NCBI GenBank assembly: GCA_947259095.1
Contig: CAMYLA010000022.1
Coordinates: forward strand, 62,001-126,000
Length of the DNA: 64,000 nt
Direction of reading: 5' to 3'
Source of the DNA: an uncultured Acidimicrobiaceae bacterium
Lineage (GTDB): Bacteria; Actinomycetota; Acidimicrobiia; Acidimicrobiales; SZUA-35
Under the pieces are notes generated by a model. That model saw only the letters and a list, made by a program, of their open reading frames with translations. It had not been told where the DNA came from and ran no database searches. Shown in pieces: positions 7,722 to 16,564 of the stretch (its first letter is position 1; the number at the start of each line of letters is the position of its first letter). The translations under genes and the position numbers were made by a program.

Positions 7722-8678
7722 TCAGCCCGGGCAGTCTCCGCCGGCGATCGTCAGGTCGGTCAAACCGGCTCGTAACCCGGTCACCACACCGCTGCTCACC
7801 TCGAAGACCAGGCGATACTGCTGGTCGGCGGGGTCGGCCGGCACCAGGATCAGAATGTTGTTGGCCGGGTCGCCGTCCGGCGAGGTTTGTGACTCGATCT
7901 GTTGACCATAGGCCGCAAGGACGTCGCCCTCCGAGGAGCCGACGCCGACCTCCGATGGGGTCACCTGACCCGGGGTGGAGACCCGGATCACCGCCAGGGT
8001 GCCGTTCGAGAACGTGAAGACGGGGGAGTAGGGGTCGCCGACGATGCCGGTGATGGAACAGCTCTCAGCGGCGGCCGCCACCGTCGCTCCACCGAGTGCG
8101 GCCGTGATCTCAGCCGGTGTGGCCCCGACGAGGACCGGGCCGATGCTGTTCCAGGCGACGGTCTGGCCGGCCAGCGTGTTCTCCGACGGATCCGCCACCC
8201 ACAGCCCGGACACCGGGTGTGGTGTGGCGTTCAGCTCGGTCAGCCCGGGCTGGAGGAAGGTGGCGGCCGGCTCGGTGACGAAGCTCGCGCCGGGTTCGAT
8301 GTCGACCGTGAGCCCGGCCAGACCGAAACCGACCGGATCGGGGGTGTTGTTGACGAACTCGATCCGGTGATGGCCGGCCAATTCGACACAGGGCATCGGC
8401 GGTTCTGGGGTCGCCTCGATGATCACCGGCCATGGTCGGCCACCGATGGCGGTGGCGCAGTCGGTCTGGAGGAGGGCCACATCGGGGGCGGTGTCGGCGC
8501 CGTCGGTCGAGGTTCCGACACCCTGCCCGGTCTCGGTCACCAGTTCCGGCCGTTGGCCGCTGCAGCCGGCGACCAGGAACACGACGATCGCTGCCACCGT
8601 GACAATCGACCGACGGCCCTTCGGCCAGGTGGTTTCGGCCGCCTCGGCGCCCGACGGACGCAACGCTCGCTGCCTCAT
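7722..8678 (-). CDS. Secreted lipoprotein of unknown function
   Basis: The protein has a basic N-terminus (WPKGRRS), a hydrophobic stretch (IVTVAAIVVFLVAGC) and a lipobox LVAGC, so it should be lipidated and anchored outside the membrane. The ATG at 8678 is chosen because it puts the signal near residue 25; an upstream in-frame ATG at 8759 would add 27 polar residues. The mature part contains a cupredoxin- or Ig-like segment (RIEFVNNTPDPVGFGLAG) and a C-terminal region (TPAEITAALGGATV ... YRLVFEVSSGVVTGLRAGL) that recalls small periplasmic beta/alpha modules. Family not recognised. It is convergent with the selenoprotein gene. Confidence 0.7.
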   Translation of the reverse strand: MRQRALRPSGAEAAETTWPKGRRSIVTVAAIVVFLVAGCSGQRPELVTETGQGVGTSTDGADTAPDVALLQTDCATAIGGRPWPVIIEATPEPPMPCVELAGHHRIEFVNNTPDPVGFGLAGLTVDIEPGASFVTEPAATFLQPGLTELNATPHPVSGLWVADPSENTLAGQTVAWNSIGPVLVGATPAEITAALGGATVAAAAESCSITGIVGDPYSPVFTFSNGTLAVIRVSTPGQVTPSEVGVGSSEGDVLAAYGQQIESQTSPDGDPANNILILVPADPADQQYRLVFEVSSGVVTGLRAGLTDLTIAGGDCPG

Positions 8679-8802
8679 CGCCACCGAGCGTAGGCTGTTC
8701 GCTGCGGCCTCCGGTGGCTCCGAGTGGGTTTGAGCCGAATCGTCGGCAACCCGGCGCATCGCATCCGGCCGGTGGCTTCGGATGGCGGCGCCGATGCAGT
8801 GC

Positions 8803-9369
8803 TCAGTCGGTCAGATCGATCTCGTCGTCTTCGACCTCGACGACCGGCTTGCCACCCATGTAGTGGGTCACGGTGTCGTCGTCGTTCGTCTTCAGATACC
8901 GGAAGCCGTCGCGCATCCGCGATGCCAGCTCACCGAGGTCGATGTCGATGTCGGTGTCCCAGGTCGTGGGATCCACCTGGATGGCGATCCCGGCGCCGAG
9001 ATCACGGTCCGGATCTACCAGATCGTCGCGCCTGTCCTGCCAGACCACCTTGGTGGCCTTTACCCTGGCCTGCAGCCGATCGGCCGACCGCAGGTAGATC
9101 CAACCCGATCGGCGCAGGTAGTGAGGAAAGGCCCTGGCCGAGAGTGCAGCCGAGCCGATGAGCCCGTCGACGGTGTGGACCGGGACCGACATGTCGAGGT
9201 CTCCCGCCAGGGGTGAGATCTTGTCCTTGCCCGAGCTGGGATTCTTGGTTGCCCGTGGTGTTGCGGGAGGGGGAGGTGTGACCTTCTTCGGCATTGCGAG
9301 GCATTCGAGGCAAGCCGCCACAACCTCACCATGTTCGCAGTACGCGATTGTTGCCGTTTTTGTGCCCAT
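8803..9369 (-). CDS. Hypothetical protein with N-terminal zinc-ribbon-like motif
   Basis: The 188-residue product starts with a CEH...CLEC pattern (Cys11, His13, Cys20, Cys23), which suggests a small zinc-binding knuckle. A Pro/Thr/Lys-rich linker follows (about 27-50). The rest is soluble and ends very acidic (VEVEDDEIDLTD). The segment RSADRLQARVKATKVVWQDRRDDLVDP is well conserved in character but I cannot name the family. A shorter version could start at Met26 (MPKK). A sigma-70-like promoter lies about 40 bp upstream of the ATG. Function unknown. Confidence 0.6.
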   Translation of the reverse strand: MGTKTATIAYCEHGEVVAACLECLAMPKKVTPPPPATPRATKNPSSGKDKISPLAGDLDMSVPVHTVDGLIGSAALSARAFPHYLRRSGWIYLRSADRLQARVKATKVVWQDRRDDLVDPDRDLGAGIAIQVDPTTWDTDIDIDLGELASRMRDGFRYLKTNDDDTVTHYMGGKPVVEVEDDEIDLTD

Positions 9370-9409
9370 CCGGATACATCACCCTTTCGCATCGCTTATG
9401 CCCAGAGCG

Positions 9410-9438
9410 ACTGTACCCCTGGTGCCGGATCGAGTCAG
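9410..9438 (-). promoter_or_regulatory. Putative sigma-70-type promoter for the 8803-9369 gene
   Basis: On the minus strand CTGACT (9438-9433) and TACAGT (9415-9410) are separated by 17 nt, a reasonable match to TTGACA-N17-TATAAT. Transcription would start about 35 nt upstream of the ATG at 9369. Confidence 0.4.
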
Positions 9439-9504
9439 GGGCTCAACACAAACGCGAACCAAAAACCACCAAATCGTCACGTGATTTTCGGCCCGTTCTG
9501 GACT

Positions 9505-9641
9505 AGGAGCCGAGCGGGTAGGCCGACGAAGGAGGCCGGATCGCTTGGCGACCAGACAAAACAGCCGGCAGGTTTCGCCGACGTAGGAGGAGAAACCCAG
9601 ATACTGCGAAGTGAGCGGCCGCACCTACCCGCTGAGCCTCC
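9505..9641. other. Structured intergenic element, possible non-coding RNA
   Basis: The 330-bp gap between the gene starting at 9369 and the kinase stop at 9700 holds no protein gene that I trust. It does contain a 10-bp perfect inverted repeat, AGCGGGTAGG (9513-9522) and CCTACCCGCT (9624-9633), extended by GGAG/CTCC after an internal loop. An inner hairpin GGTTTC/GAAACC encloses a purine-rich loop. Together they could fold into one closed RNA of about 135 nt on either strand. I do not recognise it as tmRNA, RNase P, 6S, SRP or a known riboswitch. Confidence 0.4.
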
Positions 9642-9699
9642 AGGGGTCTTGTCTGCCGATGTTCCCCGAGCAGTCGGCTGCAAGGGCCGCCAAGCCCCG

Positions 9700-11691
9700 C
9701 TACGAGGTGGACTTCGTGGTGCTGGTCCGGCCGGACAGGCTGTTGGCGTTGTAGACGATCACCGTGATGTTGTAGCGGGTGGCGCCGGTCAGGCCGCTGA
9801 CCCCGACGTTGAACGTCTTCCGGCACGGCCCGCCGATGACATCGGAGACCACCACCGGTGAGTCGGTCGGTCCGATGGCTGACACCCGATACCGGGAGAC
9901 GCACTGGTCGGCGGTGAATGCGACGGTCACCGAGTTGGAGGTGGCGGCGGTCGATGTGATGTTGACCGAGGGTTTCGTCGACGCCGCGCCGGTGGCCGCT
10001 GCGACCTCCGCGGTGGACCCGGTGGTGGATGAAGACGTTGACGAGGTGGTCGTGGTCGCCTCGGTGGTGGACGACGAGGAGGACGAGGTCGTCGATGCCG
10101 TTGTGCTGGTGGTGGATGCGGTGGTCGACGTCGAGCTGGCGGTCGAGGTGCTGGTGGTCGACGCCGTCGTGGAGGTGGTCGACGGCCGGGTGGTCGAGGT
10201 GGTGGTCGACGAAGCGGTGGTGGCGACGGTCGACGCCGTGGTCGGTCTGTCGGTGGTCGACGTCGAGCTGGCGGCGGTGGTGCTGGTGGTGGCCGAGGAG
10301 GCGGGGGTGGTCGACGGGCTGGTTGCGGCCGACGTTCCGCGTGTCGCGATACTCCCGCCCAACCCGCCGGTGGCGGTGTTGCCGGTGACCGGCTGGTCGC
10401 CCGAGTTCGGATCGAGGCTGGGGCTGGCCGGATCGGTGACCGTGACACTGGGCTCACTGTCGGTGGCCCGGGTATCCGATCCCCGGTTCAGCGCCCAGAG
10501 GGCAACGCCGATCACGCCGAGAAACGCCACCAAACCGAGCAGGATCGGGCCGAACCGGAATCGGTCCAGGTCGAACAGGGGGGTGGGGGCGATCGAAGGC
10601 GGGCCGCCCGCCGGCCGGGGCAGCGGCTGGGCCGTCTCCTGCAGCAACGGTCGGGGCGGGTCGGCGGCCGGCATGGCCGCGGTGCTGGCGATCGACGGCG
10701 GCAGCTCGACTTGGTCGACCCTGCTCACGCTCCTGGTCTCCGGCCGGGCTGCCATACCCGCAGCGGCGGCGATCACCGGTGGTGCCGGGTCCGGGAACAG
10801 GATCGTGCCTCGGGTCGTGCCGTCCGGCACCGGCTGGAAGTCCGGTGAGGCCCCGGCTGCGCCGTTCTTCAACGCCAGGCTGAATTCGCGGGCCGTCTGG
10901 TAGCGGTCCTCCGGTTCCTTCGCCATCGCCCGCTCGATGACGGCGCAGATCGCAGCCGGGGTGAACTGCCGGAGATCGCCGACCGGATTGTTCACGACAC
11001 GGCCGATGACCGCCATGAGGTTGGTGTCCTCGCCCGGGGTGAGGAAGGGCGGGTGGCCGACCAGCAGTGCCCACAGGGTGGCACCCAGGCCGTACACGTC
11101 GGAGGGGGGACCGGTCACCCCGTCGAGGAACGTCTCGGGGGCGCTGTAGGCCGGCGTGAAGGCGGCCCCGCCGGTCGTTCCGGCGCTGGCACCCTGGCCC
11201 ATGAGCTTGGCGATTCCGAAGTCGGCGATCCTGGGGGCGCCGTGGTTCGTCAACAGGATGTTGGCCGGCTTGAGGTCGAGATGGACCACGCCCTCGTCGT
11301 GGGCGGCGGCGATGGTCTCTGCCGCGACGTCGATGTAGCTGACCGCGGTCTGCCACTCCATCGGCCCGGCGTCGATCTGGTTCTGGAGGGAACCGTTGGC
11401 GTAGTACGGCATCACCAGGTACGGCTCGCCGTGGGTCGTCAGACCGCTGGAGTAGATCGGCACGATGCCCTCGTGCAGCGACAGGCGGCCCATGGCCTTG
11501 CGTTCCCTGTCGAACCGCTTGGAAACGCTCTGGTCATGGCCGAGGTTCAGGACCTTCACCGCAACGATGCGGTCCAGTTCGCCCTGGCGGGCCCGATAGA
11601 CGCGGGAGGAGCCGCCGGTTCCGATCTGCTCGACGTCCTCAAGGCCATCGATCCCAAGGTTGCTCACGCTCAGAGTCAAAGGTTCCTCCAT
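9700..11691 (-). CDS. Transmembrane Ser/Thr protein kinase with FN3-like extracellular domain
   Basis: The 663-residue protein has a complete kinase domain (about 15-275): Gly loop GTGGSSRVY, VAVK lysine Lys46, HLDLKPANIL with Asp139 and Asn144, DFG at 157-159, SAPE near 184. The HRD Arg is Leu138, so it is a non-RD type. A Pro-rich juxtamembrane region leads to one membrane helix (about 381-401), then a Ser/Thr-rich linker (about 450-575). An extracellular fibronectin-III-like domain follows (about 580-663) with two Cys (DQC and GPC). It lacks the PASTA repeats of PknB. It should phosphorylate Thr/Ser of cytoplasmic proteins; the FHA proteins on both sides are natural candidates. It is clearly paralogous to the pseudokinase at 1-2953. 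Confidence 0.9.
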   Translation of the reverse strand: MEEPLTLSVSNLGIDGLEDVEQIGTGGSSRVYRARQGELDRIVAVKVLNLGHDQSVSKRFDRERKAMGRLSLHEGIVPIYSSGLTTHGEPYLVMPYYANGSLQNQIDAGPMEWQTAVSYIDVAAETIAAAHDEGVVHLDLKPANILLTNHGAPRIADFGIAKLMGQGASAGTTGGAAFTPAYSAPETFLDGVTGPPSDVYGLGATLWALLVGHPPFLTPGEDTNLMAVIGRVVNNPVGDLRQFTPAAICAVIERAMAKEPEDRYQTAREFSLALKNGAAGASPDFQPVPDGTTRGTILFPDPAPPVIAAAAGMAARPETRSVSRVDQVELPPSIASTAAMPAADPPRPLLQETAQPLPRPAGGPPSIAPTPLFDLDRFRFGPILLGLVAFLGVIGVALWALNRGSDTRATDSEPSVTVTDPASPSLDPNSGDQPVTGNTATGGLGGSIATRGTSAATSPSTTPASSATTSTTAASSTSTTDRPTTASTVATTASSTTTSTTRPSTTSTTASTTSTSTASSTSTTASTTSTTASTTSSSSSSTTEATTTTSSTSSSTTGSTAEVAAATGAASTKPSVNITSTAATSNSVTVAFTADQCVSRYRVSAIGPTDSPVVVSDVIGGPCRKTFNVGVSGLTGATRYNITVIVYNANSLSGRTSTTKSTS

Positions 11692-11822
11692 CCCGACCCG
11701 TCAGTGTAGTCCGGCTCGCCGGCAGATAGCGCGCCCCAGGTGGGCCGGCTGCCACTCTCTGTGGTTGATCCGCTCACCTTGGCCGCAGCCGAGGTTGAGG
11801 TCCGCTCCCCGTGGCCCGGCCG

Positions 11823-13871
11823 CTATGGGTTCTGCTCGATGATCTCCGAGAGCCAGTCGGCGAAGACGGCACTGGTGATGCTCAGGGTGGCGTTGTCCTC
11901 CTCGGCTGCGCCGGCGTAGACCACGGCCACCACCTCGTTTTCGTGGTACACCGCGCTGCCGGACGCCCCCTGGCCGCTGGAGAAGAACGACGCCAACAGC
12001 ACCCCGTTCCGCAGATCCCCGCCGGCCGAGCAGGCAACGCCGGGTGGGGACTCGTCGGGGATGAACAGCTCGAGGTCCGGATTCGAGCAGCCGGGCCAGA
12101 TGGCGAAGTTGGCCGCTTCGCCGCTGGTTGCCACCACCGAGGGCAGCCGCAGGTCGCCGGCATCGTCGGCGCTGGTGATCGACAGCCGACCGGGGAAGCC
12201 GGTGTTGAACACCCGGTCACCGATGGTGACCTCCGACGAGTCGCCGATCGTGACCGCCGGCAGGTTGACGTTGCCGACCGGCTCGGAGGAGATCTCCGGC
12301 CCCTCGGGGCCCGTCGCCACCGGGTTGGAGATCCGCAGGACCGCCAGGTCGAGGAACGGGTGATTGGCCACCAGCTCGGTGGCGTACTCGATCTGTGCCG
12401 GCTCGTCGGCCTGGCGGGTAACGCCGACCAGCATCTGAGGTGACAGCACCGCCACATGCTGGTTGGTGAGGATGAGATCGTCGGAGACCATGAAGCCGGA
12501 GCCCTGGCCGCCCTCGGTGCCGAACAACATGACCGTCGACCGTTTTGCCGCTTCGAAGTCGGGTTCGTTCGACGATCCACCGTTCCTGGTCAACAGCACG
12601 GCCAGAATGAGGAGCGGGATGAGCGCCGCCGCGGCCAGGCCGGCGATCGCCAGCGTGTTTCGATTCCCGGGCGCCCGGTGATCACCGGCGGTGATGATCC
12701 GCATCGGGGTGCCGGCGTCGTCGTCACCCAGGGTGGTGAGAAACGCTCCATCGGCCCGATACGGCTTCTTCAGGCGCTGGCCGTTGACGAAAGTCCCCTT
12801 GCTCGAGAAGTCCTCGAGCCACCAGTGACCTTTGTCGAACGTGAGCTTGAGGTGGCGTCGGGAGACCAGCGAGTGGCGCTCATCGAGTTGGACCAGACAC
12901 GACGGATCCCGACCGACGGTCACCTCGGCGCCGGGCAGGAACGAGTAGTCCTGGCCGCCGACGCTCAATCGCAGCGTCGAGTCACTGATGATCGTGCTGT
13001 TGGGATCGATGCTGACCGCAGGCTGGCCGCCGGTCGGGCCGGGGCCGAGCAGGCTGGCACCGGCGGGGCTGGAGCGGGCCGGCGGGCCGGGCTCGGTGTC
13101 GGTTGCGGGGCCGGGTGTCGCGTCGGCCTCGCCGTCGGAGAGTATCTTGGGTTTCGCCGGTGCACGATGGCTCGGGCTCGGTGGTGGCGCGGACCGTGAC
13201 GGGGTTCGCAGCTCGGCCCCCTCGGGCCCCGGTGGCGTCTCCGGATCGGACGATCCCGGTTGGTCCTGGCCGGTCCGGCGGTCGGGAAACAGTGCGTCCC
13301 CCGCAGGGCGCGACTCGGACTCGGCCGGTTCGGCCCGATCGACCGGGGCGAACAGTGCGCCACCCTCCGGTCGCTCATCCACCTGCTGCCTGGCGGCCGG
13401 TGGCGCCGGGGCCGGGGCCGGGGCTTGCATCGTCGGTCGCTCGACCGGCGCCCCCAAGCGCTCGACCGGCGGACCGATCGGGCCCGGGGCGGCCGCCACC
13501 CTGGCGGTGCCGTTGGTTCCGGCGGTCGACGCTCCGCCACGATGATCGGCAACGAGATCGATGTCGGGGACGGTGCCGACCAACCGGATCTGGACCGGGA
13601 CCCCTTCGGGACCGCCGAGGCGGACCGTGGTGTTGGTCGACAGTGTCCATTGGGCGGCCAGCCGTACCCCGATCGGATCGTAGGTCCCGTGGGTCGACGA
13701 GTCCTTGGCGAGCCACGCCGTGCCGTTCCACTCCAGCTCCAGATGGCGGCGGGAGACCGAACTCTCGGTCAGGGGAATGGCAGCCTGCGAGGACCGGCCC
13801 AGGTGGATGGGCGAGTCGGCAACCGAAAACCGCTCAACGCCGTCCGGCCAGGTGATTTCCAGGTCCTGCAT
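11823..13871 (-). CDS. FHA-FHA membrane-anchored trypsin-like serine protease
   Basis: The start is ATG 13871, with GGAGG 10 nt upstream; an in-frame ATG at 13943 is less likely. Two FHA domains are present: residues about 1-90 (LGRSS...SVSRRHLEL) and about 325-410 (VGRDPSC...SLVSRRHLKL...SSKGTFVNG). Both keep the GR and SxxH phosphothreonine-binding residues. A long Pro/Ala/Glu-rich linker separates them. After a membrane helix (LAIAGLAAAALIPLLILAVLL) comes a chymotrypsin-fold protease with His in TNQHVAV, Asp in FLDLAVL and Ser about 637 in GQGASGSA. The topology is a cytoplasmic phospho-sensor with an extracytoplasmic protease. It lies just upstream of the kinase gene in the same direction, which suggests kinase-controlled proteolysis (inference). 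Confidence 0.88.
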   Translation of the reverse strand: MQDLEITWPDGVERFSVADSPIHLGRSSQAAIPLTESSVSRRHLELEWNGTAWLAKDSSTHGTYDPIGVRLAAQWTLSTNTTVRLGGPEGVPVQIRLVGTVPDIDLVADHRGGASTAGTNGTARVAAAPGPIGPPVERLGAPVERPTMQAPAPAPAPPAARQQVDERPEGGALFAPVDRAEPAESESRPAGDALFPDRRTGQDQPGSSDPETPPGPEGAELRTPSRSAPPPSPSHRAPAKPKILSDGEADATPGPATDTEPGPPARSSPAGASLLGPGPTGGQPAVSIDPNSTIISDSTLRLSVGGQDYSFLPGAEVTVGRDPSCLVQLDERHSLVSRRHLKLTFDKGHWWLEDFSSKGTFVNGQRLKKPYRADGAFLTTLGDDDAGTPMRIITAGDHRAPGNRNTLAIAGLAAAALIPLLILAVLLTRNGGSSNEPDFEAAKRSTVMLFGTEGGQGSGFMVSDDLILTNQHVAVLSPQMLVGVTRQADEPAQIEYATELVANHPFLDLAVLRISNPVATGPEGPEISSEPVGNVNLPAVTIGDSSEVTIGDRVFNTGFPGRLSITSADDAGDLRLPSVVATSGEAANFAIWPGCSNPDLELFIPDESPPGVACSAGGDLRNGVLLASFFSSGQGASGSAVYHENEVVAVVYAGAAEEDNATLSITSAVFADWLSEIIEQNP

Positions 13872-14077
13872 GGATTCTGCGCCTCCAACGCTGAAGCCGC
13901 TTGTCGCTCGTTCTCGCCTGCCGGTGGTTGTCCACCACAGCACGGGAAGCGGTGTTCGGCTTCGTCGACAACAAAGCTAACCGTTCCCGGCGGGCACGCA
14001 ACAGCAGCGCCGCGTTGGCGCCCGTGGAAGGCTCGACGACACCGCTGTTGAGGCCGCCGAAGATGGGGTTCGAAAAA

Positions 14078-14257
14078 CTAGCCGGCGGCGCTGATCCGGT
14101 GGATATCGGCCGGGGAGATCCTGACGACATGGCGGTCGACGGCGATGGAAACGCCCTTGGCCCCCACCGCCAGAATCGTGCCGTTGATCACTCCGTCGGG
14201 GGTCTGCACCCGGGAGTGTCGGCCGAGCATCGTGGTCGGATCCGTATTGCTATGCAT
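14078..14257 (-). CDS. Small 59-residue protein, CsrA/KOW-like beta-barrel composition
   Basis: This small frame starts at ATG 14257 behind a strong ribosome site (AGGAGTAGGA). It encodes 59 residues, with TPDGVINGTILAVGAKG and VSIAVDRHVVRISPADIHR as the core. The alternation of short Val/Ile strands with Gly turns resembles small RNA-binding barrels such as CsrA or KOW domains, but no signature motif proves it. It lies upstream of and parallel to the FHA protease gene, about 200 bp away. The function is unknown; confidence in coding is moderate because of the good ribosome site and the fitting codon use. Confidence 0.55.
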   Translation of the reverse strand: MHSNTDPTTMLGRHSRVQTPDGVINGTILAVGAKGVSIAVDRHVVRISPADIHRISAAG

Positions 14258-14505
14258 GATGATTTCCTACTCCTGTGCCGCGCATCGTTGAGCGGCTCCT
14301 GAAAGAGGCTACTGCACCGATTTGCCGCTCCGACCGTCGGCAGGGGAAATCGACCCATGGGGCGTCGAATTCTCGTCTGCGTTGGCGATGGGCCGATGCA
14401 TTGGTCTCCGTGGGCCGGATTGCCTGGTTGTCAAAGCCAGCTTCGGCCGTCGGCGACCAGGCCTTGAACCCTTGCAACACGATCGACCGTTTCCGGTCCC
14501 GGGGG

Positions 14506-15162
14506 TCAGCCGAGCCCGGCGTCGGTCCAGAACCGTTCGACGGCCGCCGACAGCTGCTCGGTGGAGCCGTCGTTGACGATGAGGTGATCGGCGACCGACC
14601 TCCGTTGGTCGTCGGTGGCCTGGCTGGCGATCCGGGCCCGAGCATCTTCGTCGTCCATGCCACGGTCGTTGCGCAGGCGGGTCAGCCTCGCCTCGATCGG
14701 CGCTTCGATCACCAGAACCTCGTGGTATTGGCCCTTGCCGAGGTCGGATTCGACCAGCACCGCCATGTCAAGCACGACCGGGCGGTTCGGGGCGGTCTCG
14801 ATCGCCGCCGCGATCTCGGCGTCGATGGCCGGGTGGGTGATGGCGTTCAGCCGGGCCAGGGCCTCTCGGTCGTTGAACACGATCGAGCCGAGGGCGGCCC
14901 GATCGAGCCGCCCGTCCGATTGCAGCACAGCCTCGCCGAACTCCTCGACCAGCGGCCGGTAGGCCCGGCCGTCCGGCTCGACCACGAGCCGACCCAACTG
15001 GTCGCAGTCGACGATGGTCGCGCCCAGATCCGCCAGCATCGCCGCCGCCGTCGACTTGCCGACCCCGATCCCGCCGGTCAACCCGATGACCCGTCCCGTG
15101 GTGGTGCGGTGGTGGTGGCCGGGCATCTCTTCTGGCGTCTCCTCGGTCCGCTCGTCGTTCAT
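14506..15162 (-). CDS. coaE: Dephospho-CoA kinase
   Basis: CoaE phosphorylates the ribose 3'-OH of dephospho-CoA with ATP, the last step of coenzyme A synthesis. The P-loop is GLTGGIGVGKST near residue 25, followed by the family motif DCDQLGRLVVEPD. The lid and helical region LNAITHPAIDAEI and the late motif SQATDDQRRSVADHLIVNDGS are also typical. Length (218 residues) is normal for a stand-alone CoaE without the C-terminal extension seen in mycobacteria. The ATG at 15162 begins 2 nt after the upstream stop, so the gene is translationally coupled to the PPOX gene. Many neighbours consume acyl-CoA, which fits a high demand for CoA but is not specific. Confidence 0.93.
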   Translation of the reverse strand: MNDERTEETPEEMPGHHHRTTTGRVIGLTGGIGVGKSTAAAMLADLGATIVDCDQLGRLVVEPDGRAYRPLVEEFGEAVLQSDGRLDRAALGSIVFNDREALARLNAITHPAIDAEIAAAIETAPNRPVVLDMAVLVESDLGKGQYHEVLVIEAPIEARLTRLRNDRGMDDEDARARIASQATDDQRRSVADHLIVNDGSTEQLSAAVERFWTDAGLG

Positions 15163-15164
15163 CG

Positions 15165-15578
15165 TCAGGCCCTTCCGACGATGCGATCGACCGACACCTC
15201 GATCACCACCCGATCGTGGCGCTGTTTCGGCTGGCTGTATCGATCGGCGTACCGACGGACCGCCTCGGCCACCGCAGCCGGTTCGTCGGTCACCGCCGCC
15301 CGGCCGTAGATGGTCAGCCACCGGCCACCGTCGACCTGGCAGACCGCCACCTGCTGGCCCGGCTCACCCGCCACCGCCCGGGCCTTGTAGGAGGCGGCCC
15401 AGGTGATGACCCTGGCCAGCTTGGCCTCGGGCTCATAGGTCACACCGACGGGGGTGACCTGAGGTCCACCGCCGGGTCGCCGGGTGGTCAGTGTCGCCAG
15501 GTGCCGCTCGGTCAGGAAGGTCAGCGTTTCGGCCGGCAGGTTGTCGAGATCGAAGTCCACGGCTTCCGAAGCTACCAT
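15165..15578 (-). CDS. PPOX-class (pyridoxamine-oxidase-like, probably F420- or flavin-dependent) protein
   Basis: The 137-residue split-barrel protein starts at ATG 15578 (MVASEAVDFDL). Family features are LTFLTERHLATLTTRRPGGGPQVTPVGV at the N-terminus, KARAVAGEPGQQVAVCQVDGG in the middle and GRAAVTDEPAAVAEAV towards the end. Such proteins bind FMN or F420 and carry out two-electron reductions; the substrate cannot be told from sequence. Its start lies only 10 bp from the divergent thioesterase start, so the two promoters must overlap. It probably forms an operon with coaE. Confidence 0.8.
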   Translation of the reverse strand: MVASEAVDFDLDNLPAETLTFLTERHLATLTTRRPGGGPQVTPVGVTYEPEAKLARVITWAASYKARAVAGEPGQQVAVCQVDGGRWLTIYGRAAVTDEPAAVAEAVRRYADRYSQPKQRHDRVVIEVSVDRIVGRA

Positions 15579-15588
15579 CGCACATCCG

Positions 15589-16440
15589 ATGACGACATCT
15601 GCCTCAGACGGCCGCCGGAACCGGGAGGATGGCTTGGCCTTCGACCGCGAGACCGCCATCGAATCGATCGGTCCCGGCCGATGGCGAGCCAGGCTCGACG
15701 CCCACTGGAACATCAGCGACAGCCCGAACGGGGGCTACGCCGCCTCGCCGCTGGTGAGGGCCATGGCCGCCGAGGTCGACGGCCACCCAGATCCGATCTC
15801 GTGCACCACCCACTTCCTGCGGCCGGCGGTCGGCGACGCCGAGGTCGACATGGCTGTGGAGGTGATCCGGCGGGGCAGGCGCACCTCTTCGGTGCGGGCA
15901 TCGTCGTCCCAGGAGGGCAAGCCCCGGTTGGAGGCCGTCGCCACCTTCGGTGACCTTTCGAGCCGCCCCGAGGGCCCGGCCGGCGACGGGTTGGGGATCG
16001 AGCTCGAACCGCCCCCGCTGCCATCGCCGGAGGACTGCGTCGATCGACTCGAGCTGGTCCAGGGGGTGCCGCTGCCGCTGCTGTCGCGGGTCGAGGTCCG
16101 GATCGACCGCCGCTTCGCCACCCCCGGAGCGGCCGGGGAGGCGGCCACTGCGGGCTGGATCCGGTTCCGGGACGGTCGGGAGCCCGATTCGCTGAGCCTG
16201 GTGCTGTTCGCCGACAGCTTTCCCCCTTCCCTGTTCGGCCTGGTCGGGCGGCAGACCGGCCGGGTCCCGACCATCGAGCTCACGGTCCACGTCCGTCGCC
16301 GCCCGGCCCCGGGCTGGCTGCGGGGGAGGTTCTCGACCCGGGAGATCGCCGGAGCGACCCTGGTCGAGGATGGTGTCCTGTGGGACAGCACCGACCGGGT
16401 GGTGGCCCATGCCCGCCAGCTGGCAATGGTGACCGGCTGA
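15589..16440 (+). CDS. Acyl-CoA thioesterase, double hot-dog type
   Basis: The protein (283 residues) has the double hot-dog layout of TesB-like thioesterases. Typical motifs are AHWNISDSPNGGYAASPLVRAM near residue 30, HFLRPAVGDAEVDMAVEVIRRGRRTSSVRAS in the first hot dog, and a second copy including GWLRGRFSTREIAGATLVEDGVLWDSTDRVVAHARQLA. These enzymes hydrolyse acyl-CoA to free acid and CoA in the cytosol. The chain-length preference is unknown. The ATG at 15589 is used; a later TTG is possible. It is divergent from the PPOX gene. Confidence 0.8.
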   Translation: MTTSASDGRRNREDGLAFDRETAIESIGPGRWRARLDAHWNISDSPNGGYAASPLVRAMAAEVDGHPDPISCTTHFLRPAVGDAEVDMAVEVIRRGRRTSSVRASSSQEGKPRLEAVATFGDLSSRPEGPAGDGLGIELEPPPLPSPEDCVDRLELVQGVPLPLLSRVEVRIDRRFATPGAAGEAATAGWIRFRDGREPDSLSLVLFADSFPPSLFGLVGRQTGRVPTIELTVHVRRRPAPGWLRGRFSTREIAGATLVEDGVLWDSTDRVVAHARQLAMVTG

Positions 16441-16564
16441 GACCTACGGTGGCTCGGTCCGGCCGTACCGACCGGCCGGCCGCTCGCCCCGGGGCGGCGC
16501 CGGACGGACCGGCTCGTAGGCCGGGGCAGCAACCGAAGCCCGGAACAGAAAGCAGGAAGACATC

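Noticed and set aside
9480..9700. RNase P, tmRNA, SRP or riboswitch in the 9.4-9.7 kb gap
   Set aside because: I searched for their conserved cores and found none; only an unassigned structured element is reported.
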